IMG/VR virus record: IMGVR_UViG_3300001472_000140
Coordinates: 1,552-26,359 of that record
Length of the DNA stretch: 24,808 nt
DNA from: a virus
Reading direction: 5' to 3' (one strand)
The notes beneath the pieces are model-generated. The model saw only the letters and a list, made by a program, of their open reading frames with translations, was not told where the DNA came from and did not search any database. Numbering within the stretch: position 1 is the stretch's first letter; each line of letters begins with the position of its first letter. The translations under genes and the position numbers were made by a program. This document shows, piece by piece, positions 1 through 7,016 of the stretch.

Positions 1-668
1 TCTGCCTCGTAATTTTTACTTTTCTTTTCTAATATACTTAAACTTTGCCATGTACAAATAGTATGTGTTTTATCATATTCCTTTCTGTCTCCATATAAAA
101 CACCCACGTCTAATCCTAAGTTTTTGTAATCCTTTTCTGTCTGCACAACTAAATCTTTATTAGGCACTATAACTATAGTCCTTCCATACTCCTCACACTT
201 GTGACTAAGCACGGCTGTAATAAGAGTCTTACCTGCTCCTGTGGCAATCTCTTGTAAGCATTGTGTATTCTCTAAAAACTTATTAATTATCTCAACCTGA
301 TAATCTCTTAATATAATAGGCTGTCCTTCTGCAGGATGCCTTTTAGGCCATGCTACATTATCATAACTAGTTTGCTCTACTTTATTAAACTCAAAACTCC
401 AAGGTTGCCTGTGATCTACTATTTCTATTTCATAACCTTCGTCAGTAATAATAGGCACTAGTTTATCTAATAACTGAAAATATGTCCTGCCTCCAATATC
501 ACAATACCTCACACAACCATCCCATCTGCCTAATTTATAAGCAGGCATATGATATGCATGAGGTAAAAAATATTTACAAGCATCAGAAATCTTACGTCTT
601 GCTTTTACATCAAGCCCTTTAAAACGAACGTTTACTTCGTCTCTTATTTCTAAAACACATTTAGCCAT
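1..668 (-). CDS. uvsW: UvsW-like recombination DNA/RNA helicase, N-terminal part (cut by window edge)
   Basis: About 222 codons are visible from an ATG at 668; the gene runs off the left edge. T4 UvsW is an SF2 helicase that unwinds branched DNA and R-loops and drives the switch from origin- to recombination-dependent replication. I read a UvsW-like N-terminal region with GRWDG-type residues, then LRDYQ (about residue 120, Q-motif-like), a P-loop in EIATGAGKT (about residue 143) and motif Ia-like TIVIVPNKDL. The DEAD/H box would lie outside the window. It follows the TonB-receptor gene by 11 nt with no good Shine-Dalgarno, so it is probably translated from that transcript or a longer one. Family assignment is confident; the missing C-terminal half cannot be judged. 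Confidence 0.88.
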   Translation of the reverse strand, partial: MAKCVLEIRDEVNVRFKGLDVKARRKISDACKYFLPHAYHMPAYKLGRWDGCVRYCDIGGRTYFQLLDKLVPIITDEGYEIEIVDHRQPWSFEFNKVEQTSYDNVAWPKRHPAEGQPIILRDYQVEIINKFLENTQCLQEIATGAGKTLITAVLSHKCEEYGRTIVIVPNKDLVVQTEKDYKNLGLDVGVLYGDRKEYDKTHTICTWQSLSILEKKSKNYEA

Positions 669-679
669 AGTTTATTATA

Positions 680-2365
680 CTACCAGTTATACTGTAATGT
701 CAAGTTTACTTGTTTGCCTTGGTTATCATAATAAGGCAATACTTCTGCTTTTTCATCTGTGATGTTTTCATATGAGAAGTTTAAATTTAACCCATTAGAG
801 AAACTTTTAGTGATAAACAAACTTAGTTTTTTAAGATCATCTAAAAATTCTTGTCCTTCAGGTAAATAATCATATGGTCCAGGTGCTCTATCAAACTGTC
901 CTGCATACTGTACCTTGTAGTTTACATCTTTAAATGTTTGTTCCCATGTAATAACAGTTACATACTCGGGTATTCTAGTTTGGTCTGTGTCATTAAATTT
1001 AAGCATTAAATTAATAGGACCCCATGTATTTGCAAATCTAATACCCTGTGTAGTATAGGAACCTGAATTATTATATCTTGCATTGTTCCAAACAGATTCT
1101 GTAACAGCATCAAGTATTAAAGTTCCAGCATCATCATATATTGCGTCTTCTAAAATAGTTGTGGTCATAAATCCACTAGTATACTCAATAGACTCTTCAA
1201 AGTCATATCTAAATAAACTTAATGCACCAAACCCAATTTCATAGCCTACGCCTTCTTCAGGAAGTAAATTATCGTTTCCATCAACATAAGCATCACCAAA
1301 TACTTCATATAAGTTTGGTCGTCTGTAACTTGTTCCAAAGTTTATAAAAAATTGATCTTTTGATATACCTAATCTCATAGCATTCTGATCTTCGTTACCT
1401 GCTCTTAAGCCAAAGTTATACTCTAAGGCAAACTCGGCATTAACACTTAAAAAGACTCCATAGTCATCTTTTTCATGTACGCCATATTGATCTCTACTTC
1501 CGTCAGCACCATATGTAACTTCTAATAAGTTAGATAGTTGTACTGTATCGCCTACTCTAAAGAAGTCTCTGCTACTTTCGTTTTCATATGTACTAACACC
1601 TTCTGTAAAGTACTCTGCTTTGTCTTCTGTTCTACCAACAGTAAAGAATTCGTTTCTAACACTAACAGTAAACCTTTCACCATCCTGTAAACAGTCATTA
1701 CTTTGACTAAAACTTGCAGTATAACAATTATCATAGTCATATGCATAGTCTGTTGCTGTAACATAAAGTTTAAAGTCTCCTGCATCTGCTATAATTTTTG
1801 CACTAGTATTTTCATACTTGTCATATTCATCATTATCATTTCTTGCCTGTTGCTTTACAGAAAAATCTGTAACTTGCATCCAGTTTGTAGGTGCTACTGA
1901 AATATATTGATGATCTTGATTACCTAATCTTCCTGTAACCCCTCTTGTAATTGTATCTTGTATTAAAACTGTACCGCCAATACTTCCTGATCCGTACATA
2001 ACACTATTTGCACCACTTATAACTTTAACACTTTCGCCTGACACAATGTCGTGTCCAAAGTCGTACCAACCTGAACCAGGTGTGTTTTGTGGTATGCCGT
2101 TTCTATATACTGTAGAGTGAACTGATTGTGTTCCACGTTCTCTATAAAGAACATTTCCTCCATAGCCTCCTGCTATCCAGGTTACATCAGGCATTATGCT
2201 ACTAATTAATTTAGTATCTGTAAGTGCATCTGTTTCTGTTTGCTTTACTACTTGAGCAACAACTACTACCTCTTCTATATCTTCAGCAAGTGCAAAGGCT
2301 GTCCATAAAGGTAGAGTAATAACTATTGCAATTTTTACGATATTATCGTATAGGAATCTTTCCAT
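680..2365 (-). CDS. TonB-dependent outer-membrane receptor, phage-encoded (BtuB-like size)
   Basis: 561 aa. Visible in order: a signal peptide with hydrophobic core (residues 9-27) ending in ALA before E28; a TonB-box-like EEVVVVA (31-37); a plug domain with RERGTQS, VYRNGIP and the hallmark VKVISGANSVMYGSGSIGG; then an alternating beta-barrel with the TBDR signature FGTSYRRPNLYEVFGD and LLPEEGVGYEIGF; and a C-terminal strand ending in an aromatic W. Two cysteines near residues 214 and 225 could form an extracellular-loop disulfide. Such receptors import B12, iron chelates or other scarce substrates using TonB energy; the substrate here is unknown. BtuB is slightly longer, so the gene looks complete. 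Start: ATG with AGGAG at 2375-2379, 9 nt upstream. It has its own consensus sigma70 promoter and a palindromic terminator upstream, so it is an independent unit. Alternative role: a decoy or receptor-masking protein. The fold is near certain; the role is inference. Confidence 0.93.
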   Translation of the reverse strand: MERFLYDNIVKIAIVITLPLWTAFALAEDIEEVVVVAQVVKQTETDALTDTKLISSIMPDVTWIAGGYGGNVLYRERGTQSVHSTVYRNGIPQNTPGSGWYDFGHDIVSGESVKVISGANSVMYGSGSIGGTVLIQDTITRGVTGRLGNQDHQYISVAPTNWMQVTDFSVKQQARNDNDEYDKYENTSAKIIADAGDFKLYVTATDYAYDYDNCYTASFSQSNDCLQDGERFTVSVRNEFFTVGRTEDKAEYFTEGVSTYENESSRDFFRVGDTVQLSNLLEVTYGADGSRDQYGVHEKDDYGVFLSVNAEFALEYNFGLRAGNEDQNAMRLGISKDQFFINFGTSYRRPNLYEVFGDAYVDGNDNLLPEEGVGYEIGFGALSLFRYDFEESIEYTSGFMTTTILEDAIYDDAGTLILDAVTESVWNNARYNNSGSYTTQGIRFANTWGPINLMLKFNDTDQTRIPEYVTVITWEQTFKDVNYKVQYAGQFDRAPGPYDYLPEGQEFLDDLKKLSLFITKSFSNGLNLNFSYENITDEKAEVLPYYDNQGKQVNLTLQYNW

Positions 2366-2414
2366 GATCTATTTCTCCTGTAATGACTGATCAAAGTCGT
2401 AATTAATAGTTTTA

Positions 2415-2442
2415 ATTATACATTACTTGTTTGTTTTGTCAA
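2415..2442 (-). promoter_or_regulatory. Consensus sigma70 promoter of the TonB-receptor gene
   Basis: On the minus strand TTGACA (2442-2437), a 16-nt spacer and TATAAT (2420-2415): both hexamers match consensus perfectly. The -10 ends 49 nt before the receptor ATG. It predicts strong early transcription by host RNA polymerase. Confidence 0.88.
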
Positions 2443-2457
2443 GAGGTTTATATAAGA

Positions 2458-2481
2458 AACCCCCAAATTAATTTGGGGGTT
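2458..2481 (-). terminator. Perfect palindrome, probable terminator between AAA ATPase and TonB-receptor genes
   Basis: Arms AACCCCCAAATT (2458-2469) and AATTTGGGGGTT (2470-2481) form a perfect 24-bp palindrome: a G/C-capped stem with a tight AATT loop. On the minus strand it is followed by TTTCTTATAT, a moderate U-tract. It lies just upstream of the receptor promoter, so it would insulate it. It could work on both strands. Confidence 0.65.
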
Positions 2482-2485
2482 AATC

Positions 2486-2584
2486 GTGTTCAAAGTGGGA
2501 GGGTTCTGAACACTAGGGGGAACCCTTAAAAATATTTATTAAGGGCTCTTAACCGTATGAGGTATTATTGAAAACTCCTCATAC
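2486..2584. repeat. Three further inverted repeats downstream of the AAA ATPase gene
   Basis: Three stem-loops follow one another: GTGTTCA 2486-2492 with TGAACAC 2507-2513; CCCTTAA 2523-2529 with TTAAGGG 2539-2545 (loop holds a TAAATA-like late box, 2533-2540 on the minus strand); GTATGAGG 2555-2562 with CCTCATAC 2577-2584, which includes the ATPase stop codon. With the palindrome at 2458-2481 this makes four structures in about 130 bp. Function unknown: 3'-end protection, termination or a recombination element are possible. Confidence 0.6.
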
Positions 2585-3589
2585 AAGTTGATCTTGATAA
2601 TCCTTCCAGTTATCATAATTCATTTTGGCCAAGTCTGCAATCTTAAGGACCATCCTTAATGATATCTCTCTTAACCTACCTGCGTTCTCATGCATAAAGT
2701 CTACAATCTCCTTTTCAAACTCTTTGCTGAACCCATATTCTTTAAGCATACCATCTCTAATGATTTGATCGATTCTTAAAAACTTATCGTCTACTGAATC
2801 CATTTCTAAATCAATATAGTGACATCTGCTCATTAGTGCCGCTAAATGGTCTTTAATCTTTTTACTTCTAACATTCTCAAAATTAACGTTAGTAATAAAA
2901 ATTACACCACCTTTAAAGTCAAACCTATCAGGTATTCCTTCTCTTCTTAGTGCGGAAGATTCTGCTTTCCAACTAATTGTTCTTTTCTTGCCTGAGTCTA
3001 AAACTGCTTTAAGCATATTAAGACAAACTTCATCAAATAGTACACTATCACAATCATCAAATACAAGTATGTCACCTGCCGCACTATTATTAAATAGTGT
3101 TTGATATAAACCAATTGGTGTCATTGAGCCTTTAACAATTTCTGTTTTTACTGCTCCACCAATTTTTGCCATTGCGTCATATTCTTCAAGAATAGTTTCA
3201 ACACCAAAACTTTTACCAACTCCTGGAGGGCCACTTACTATAAGTCCTCTAACAACACCATTAGCAACTGCATCAGTCATTTCGTCAAGGATACTAAATC
3301 TTTCAGCAATTCTATCCATTGCTTGTTTTTTAGATTCCTTTTTCTCTTTAGGCTTCATGTTTTCAGGAATAAAGTTATTGTACTCTTGCTCAGTTGCTGG
3401 TATAACTTCACTTGGAGAGTCAACTAGTACTCTAATTTTTGTAAACTCGGCTCCCATTAAAGCAGTTGCATCAACTGTTACAAATGCTCCACGTTTACCA
3501 AATGTTACCCCTTTGAGTAAAGGGAAAACTGCGTCTGTGACTGGCTTACTTCTGTGTACGCCATTTTTTATTTTAACAAAGTCTTTCAT
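2579..3589 (-). CDS. AAA-family ATPase, phage-type, function unknown
   Basis: 336 aa. Walker A GPPGVGKS (residues 120-127), Walker B ILVFDDCD (174-181) and a sensor-1-like VIFITN (229-234) define an AAA ATPase core. The N-terminal ~90 residues hold a Lys-rich linker (KPKEKKESKKQ); the C-terminal part is helical and resembles an AAA lid. Marine T4-like phages often carry a similar single-domain ATPase, but I cannot name a biochemical role. It is not CobS-like: the CobS motifs are missing. The start is supported by GGGAGG 6 nt upstream of ATG 3589. It has its own TTGACA-N16-TATACT promoter and is followed by a run of inverted repeats, so it is probably an early, separately transcribed gene. Confidence 0.85.
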   Translation of the reverse strand: MKDFVKIKNGVHRSKPVTDAVFPLLKGVTFGKRGAFVTVDATALMGAEFTKIRVLVDSPSEVIPATEQEYNNFIPENMKPKEKKESKKQAMDRIAERFSILDEMTDAVANGVVRGLIVSGPPGVGKSFGVETILEEYDAMAKIGGAVKTEIVKGSMTPIGLYQTLFNNSAAGDILVFDDCDSVLFDEVCLNMLKAVLDSGKKRTISWKAESSALRREGIPDRFDFKGGVIFITNVNFENVRSKKIKDHLAALMSRCHYIDLEMDSVDDKFLRIDQIIRDGMLKEYGFSKEFEKEIVDFMHENAGRLREISLRMVLKIADLAKMNYDNWKDYQDQLV

Positions 3590-3627
3590 ATTTGCCTCCC
3601 ACGGCTTTATTTTTAAACTATAAGTAT

Positions 3628-3655
3628 AGTATAACAGATTTTTTGTTTATGTCAA
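3628..3655 (-). promoter_or_regulatory. Sigma70 promoter of the AAA ATPase gene
   Basis: Minus strand TTGACA (3655-3650), 16-nt spacer, TATACT (3633-3628). The -35 abuts the stop codon of the 53-aa membrane protein (3647-3649). The -10 ends 38 nt before the ATG. Confidence 0.82.
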
Positions 3656-3808
3656 TACCCAAATAACAAAATAAACAAATAAAATTGTTCCAATAATATT
3701 ACAAATAAACTCTTCCAAGTTAGTTGCTGAAAATATCATTTGGATAGCACCAAAGATATACCAAATTACTGCTATTGTTATAATTCCTAATGGTAATAAT
3801 AAACTCAT
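3647..3808 (-). CDS. Small two-helix membrane protein, 53 aa
   Basis: A short gene read directly from the sequence: 53 codons starting MSLLLPLGIITIAVIWYIF and ending FVYFVIWVLT. Residues 2-28 and 37-52 are strongly hydrophobic, so two membrane helices with a short polar link (ATNLEE) are likely. The ATG at 3808 has AAGGAG 9 nt upstream and a TTGACT-N16-TATACT promoter beyond that, which is strong support for expression. The stop codon touches the -35 of the ATPase promoter. No family recognised. Phage membrane proteins of this size are often superinfection-exclusion, holin-like or host-takeover factors, but nothing here discriminates among these. Confidence 0.78.
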   Translation of the reverse strand: MSLLLPLGIITIAVIWYIFGAIQMIFSATNLEEFICNIIGTILFVYFVIWVLT

Positions 3809-3831
3809 ATTTCTTAACTCCTTACTATACT

Positions 3832-3859
3832 AGTATAGCAAAAAACCTATATAAGTCAA
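3832..3859 (-). promoter_or_regulatory. Sigma70 promoter of the 53-aa membrane protein gene
   Basis: Minus strand TTGACT (3859-3854), 16-nt spacer, TATACT (3837-3832). The -10 lies inside a perfect 14-bp palindrome CTATACTAGTATAG (3825-3838), a possible operator. Confidence 0.78.
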
Positions 3860-3864
3860 GTGTT

Positions 3865-4074
3865 TTAGATGTTTCTTATTATAATAATGCCGTATGTATC
3901 CATAACAACATTGTTGCAACCTATTGAATTTATTACACCATTTACTAGGTCTATCATGCGTTGTGAATTACCGCATACTATGGTGAGAGGTATTTTGTCC
4001 TGATTAAGTAATATAAAATTTTCCACCATAAGTTCTACCTCATAATGTCTTACGCCATGTAAGTCTAATCTCAT
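3865..4074 (-). CDS. Smr-domain-like small protein
   Basis: 69 aa. It opens with LDLHG (residues 3-7), the classic first motif of Smr (small MutS-related) domains, followed by a helix (HYEVELMVENFI), a beta strand (LTIVCGNS, residues 30-37, at the place of the usual T-G-x-G loop) and a terminal strand YGIIIIRN. Smr domains have nicking or RNA-cleaving endonuclease activity in some families. The canonical glycine loop is altered to CGNS, so activity is uncertain. The start codon overlaps the end of the 381-aa gene by 4 nt (ATGA), showing translational coupling in the uvsX-uvsY operon. At 69 aa it is near the minimum for the domain. Confidence 0.65.
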   Translation of the reverse strand: MRLDLHGVRHYEVELMVENFILLNQDKIPLTIVCGNSQRMIDLVNGVINSIGCNNVVMDTYGIIIIRNI

Positions 4075-5216
4075 ATTACAGAACGAAGTAATACTTCCTG
4101 ATTATGTTTAAGTATTGGCATCATATCCCAATACATATCGTGTAAGTCTTCTTGTGATCTGGAACCTAAGTCTATTAGTATATCCATTATTGCATCTAAT
4201 TTACGTTCTCCGTTTAAATGATCGTAATGTTCGTCCCAATAATCACTAAATGTTTTAAAGCCAATACTGTGTAAATGTTCTAATGTTCCTGATGTTCCGT
4301 ATATAATTTGTGGATGTAAGTTTAGCATGGGTCTTGTAATCTTTTCTGTTAAGAACATTTCTTTATGAAAACTTCTAAAATAGTCATTTACTTTATCGTC
4401 CCAATGATAATCACATAAATCCTGTGACTCTGAACTTTCTGTAGTCACCGTAAAGTAACAATCCTCATAAAGGTATCTGAAGTCACCCACCTTGTTCCAA
4501 TCTAATCCATCTACTTCAGGATAACTCTCAAATATTTTATCGTAAATCTGATCCCAATCCCCAGATAAATCAAACTGTATTGGTAATTGAGATTTAAATT
4601 CTGGTGTAAGTATGCTGGCCCATTTGTCATGTTTAAGGATAGGATCTTCAGGACTAGGATTTAATAGTTCTGGATAGGCATGGAAACTTGTATAAGTATT
4701 TTCCGTATCTATCAAACCATTTTTTTCCATTGCCAACATAAACATTAATCTGTGTGGTAACATATTTGCATTTAGGCAATTATATTTTTTACTTCTTAGG
4801 TGTGTAGGTGCTTCTTTTGTGTATATAAGTTTGTCATGATAACCGCTATTTCTTCTATATAAGTACAATCCAAAGCATTCGCTCACTACATTAATTTTGT
4901 CTGAAGTGTCTGAATACAATCTGTGCCAATTGTCGTAACTGTCTTGTATTTTTTCGTTTGAGCCTTTATATGTTATATCGCTTAACTTTACATTATACTT
5001 TTTACCGAAATCATGTATTGCTTTATAAAAATGACTACCATCAATAAGCCACATTGTGCCTTCACATGTATAACTAAAAATTATTGATACCGGCTCATCA
5101 GGATTTGATTGCCTATAGGACTGAAAGTCCTGTGTTAATGTTTCTGTGAAATTTTCCCAACTATGCCAAGTTCTTTCTTCGCATTGGATTAAGTCGTATG
5201 TAAATGTTCTGGCCAT
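4071..5216 (-). CDS. Uncharacterised 381-aa protein with a glycosyltransferase-like C-terminal signature
   Basis: 381 aa, soluble, rich in aromatic and acidic residues. I cannot place the N-terminal two thirds. The last third reads CYFTVTTESSES, then FLTEKITRP, IIYGTSGTLEHLHSIGFKTF and DYWDEHYD. This S/T-E...TEK...G...L...GFKTF...DEsYD order recurs in marine-phage proteins and resembles the nucleotide-sugar-binding end of some GT-B glycosyltransferases. A sugar-transfer role (modification of DNA, virion or host envelope) is therefore possible but unproven. It starts in a 1-nt TAATG overlap with uvsY and ends in a 4-nt overlap with the Smr-like gene, so it is co-translated with the recombination genes. 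No cysteine cluster, signal peptide or membrane helix is visible. Confidence 0.6.
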   Translation of the reverse strand: MARTFTYDLIQCEERTWHSWENFTETLTQDFQSYRQSNPDEPVSIIFSYTCEGTMWLIDGSHFYKAIHDFGKKYNVKLSDITYKGSNEKIQDSYDNWHRLYSDTSDKINVVSECFGLYLYRRNSGYHDKLIYTKEAPTHLRSKKYNCLNANMLPHRLMFMLAMEKNGLIDTENTYTSFHAYPELLNPSPEDPILKHDKWASILTPEFKSQLPIQFDLSGDWDQIYDKIFESYPEVDGLDWNKVGDFRYLYEDCYFTVTTESSESQDLCDYHWDDKVNDYFRSFHKEMFLTEKITRPMLNLHPQIIYGTSGTLEHLHSIGFKTFSDYWDEHYDHLNGERKLDAIMDILIDLGSRSQEDLHDMYWDMMPILKHNQEVLLRSVI

Positions 5217-5677
5217 TAATCAATTACTATGTCTTCCATACCTGCTGTTCTGAGTCTTGTTATGTGGCCAATTTGCCATTGTTTCGTATCAAGACCTTTC
5301 ATTATGCCTAAGTATTTGTTTCTTAAAAGACTGAATTGATTAACTAAGTGAGATAAGTCTATAACTGATTGTTCACCATCTACAAACTTATCAGCATCTC
5401 TACTGCTTAAAGTTCTATTGTATGATTCTAAATACTTTCTAAATACTTTAGAACGTTCTCTACGAAGTTCTATATTTAGATGTTCGAGAATCGCTTCAAT
5501 CTCTTGTAGTTGATTAAAGCGAAACTCTGTCAAACCAGGAAGGGAGGAGGAGGCTTTCTCCAAACTCCCTTTAATCTTAACTTCCCATCGTGCTTCATTA
5601 AGTTCTTTTTCGTAATATTCGATCGCTGGAACAATATTACCTAAGTCCTTAACTATATTATTATAATGGGTAGCCAT
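5216..5677 (-). CDS. uvsY: UvsY recombination mediator
   Basis: 153 aa (T4 UvsY is 137 aa). In T4 this hexameric protein loads UvsX on gp32-coated ssDNA. Recognised by the C-terminal block FSLLRNKYLGIMKGLDTKQWQ followed by ITRLRTAGMEDIVID, and by an N-terminal helical, charged region ending in YNRTLSSRDADKFVDGE. It lies two genes after uvsX, in the usual order for marine T4-like phages. The ATG at 5677 comes 3 nt after the stop of the 76-aa gene and lacks a clear Shine-Dalgarno, so translation probably depends on coupling. The stop overlaps the next start by 1 nt. Confidence 0.9.
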   Translation of the reverse strand: MATHYNNIVKDLGNIVPAIEYYEKELNEARWEVKIKGSLEKASSSLPGLTEFRFNQLQEIEAILEHLNIELRRERSKVFRKYLESYNRTLSSRDADKFVDGEQSVIDLSHLVNQFSLLRNKYLGIMKGLDTKQWQIGHITRLRTAGMEDIVID

Positions 5678-5680
5678 TAA

Positions 5681-5911
5681 TTAATCCCAATCCTCATCTT
5701 CTTCTTCGTCAAGCCCAATGTCAAAATGGCTTACTAATGCGGCTTTCATTACAGTATCAAATTCATTAAGATTATCCTCTGCGTCTGATATGCTTACATT
5801 ATCTTCAAAAGTTCTAACAAGTTCTTCTGCTACATGAAGTCTTTCTTTTGCTGGAATAAAAGATTTAACCGTATCCCAGGCGTCTAATAGTAGTGCTGTT
5901 TCAGGACTCAT
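5681..5911 (-). CDS. Small acidic protein between uvsX and uvsY
   Basis: 76 aa, helical, with a very acidic tail (GLDEEEDEDWD). No domain recognised. Its ATG lies inside the last codons of uvsX (11-nt overlap) and its stop is 3 nt before uvsY, so it is translated as part of the recombinase operon. A small gene in this place is common in marine T4-like phages. The acidic tail could mimic DNA or contact gp32, UvsX or UvsY; that is inference only. Confidence 0.75.
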   Translation of the reverse strand: MSPETALLLDAWDTVKSFIPAKERLHVAEELVRTFEDNVSISDAEDNLNEFDTVMKAALVSHFDIGLDEEEDEDWD

Positions 5912-7007
5912 CTGTGTAATCCTCCATATTTGGCTCTAATAATTCAGGATCAATATCTTCTGCAGTATCTTCTAATGCTAAAGGATTTTGCCCCCACTCA
6001 TCTAAAATTACTTGAAGTTTATCATTTGTCCAGCCTTTCCTAAACTCTTTAATTTCTTCTCCTGTTACAGGAGAAACATAAGAAAGTTTGTTGCCGACTT
6101 TAGTGACAATTTCTTTTGCTTCTAGCATTTCTAACATACCACTATAAGGATCCATTCCTGTTTCGTATGGAATCTTGATCTGCACACCTTCAAAAGGTTT
6201 ACTGTATCTAGACTTCATTACTTTACAGGCGGCTCTTATACCTTGTACTGTAGAAACTTTGTTTCCTGCTTCGTCCTCTTTTAGTTTAAGTTTTTTAATT
6301 GCTACAACAATACTTGATGCATATATAAAGCCTTGTCCGCCTGATATCTTATCGTCAGGGTCAAACATATCTTGTGATGCATAAGTATGGTTTGTTGCTA
6401 CTATTCCAATTGGATATGGTGCAATCTGGTTAACGGTGTTTCTAACTAAAGACGCTAACGCCTTAGGTTTTCTACCCATATCACCTTTCATATCACCTTT
6501 CTCAAATTGTGCTACGTCAGTTGGTGTTAATAACATTCCCAAACTATCTACTACAAACAACAACTTGGGCATGTCATCATACTCCATGTCGCCATAGTTT
6601 GCTTTGTAGTCTTTCATAAATTCACTCAGTGCTTTCGCAACATCGTCAACCATTGAAACACTAATCTTTAATAGTTTTTCTGGGCTTGTGTCTACATCTA
6701 ATGCCTGTAGCCATTGCTCGTCCAATGCATTTTCAGAGTCAAATAAAACTACCTGACATCCTTTTTCTTGTGCATTTTTTACAATGTTTCCAGAACATAT
6801 AAATGATTTACCAGAACCTGATTCACCTGCAAACACACTTACTTTACCTAATGGAATACCTCCATTGAAGTCTCCACTAATTAAGTAATCAAGTGTTTTG
6901 TTACCAGTGCTGACCCAATCTCTTGGGTCATGAAAGCCGGCACTAATACCTGTTATGCTTTTGGTCAGTCCAGTTCTGAACTTTGTTAAGTCAAAAGGTT
7001 TTTGCAT
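5901..7007 (-). CDS. uvsX: UvsX RecA-like recombinase
   Basis: 368 aa. It catalyses ATP-dependent strand exchange in phage recombination-dependent replication. Visible: Walker A GESGSGKS (61-68), the catalytic-glutamate region LFDSENALD (88-96), Walker B LLFVVDS (149-155), the polymerisation/L1 region with GDMGRKPKAL, IGIVATNH (200-207) and the glycine-rich L2-like segment ISGGQGFIYA (221-230). The C-terminus is acidic (EDIDPELLEPNMEDYTDES), as in T4. The start is supported by AAGGAGATAAC just before ATG. It follows gp32 by 9 nt, in one transcription unit driven by the promoter upstream of gp32, and overlaps the 76-aa gene by 11 nt. Nothing essential appears to be missing. Confidence 0.96.
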   Translation of the reverse strand: MQKPFDLTKFRTGLTKSITGISAGFHDPRDWVSTGNKTLDYLISGDFNGGIPLGKVSVFAGESGSGKSFICSGNIVKNAQEKGCQVVLFDSENALDEQWLQALDVDTSPEKLLKISVSMVDDVAKALSEFMKDYKANYGDMEYDDMPKLLFVVDSLGMLLTPTDVAQFEKGDMKGDMGRKPKALASLVRNTVNQIAPYPIGIVATNHTYASQDMFDPDDKISGGQGFIYASSIVVAIKKLKLKEDEAGNKVSTVQGIRAACKVMKSRYSKPFEGVQIKIPYETGMDPYSGMLEMLEAKEIVTKVGNKLSYVSPVTGEEIKEFRKGWTNDKLQVILDEWGQNPLALEDTAEDIDPELLEPNMEDYTDES

Positions 7008-7016
7008 GTTATCTCC

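Noticed and set aside
1552-1900. Frames of 62-77 aa inside the TonB-receptor gene on both strands
   Set aside because: The receptor frame is continuous with clear domain motifs; the others are shadows without signals.
2579-3589. CobS (cobalt chelatase subunit), common in cyanophages and tempting beside a possible B12 receptor
   Set aside because: Apart from generic Walker motifs the CobS-specific segments are missing, so a B12 module cannot be claimed.
3640-3860. A noncoding RNA in the AT-rich gap upstream of the ATPase
   Set aside because: The gap is explained by the 53-aa coding region with its promoter and ribosome site.
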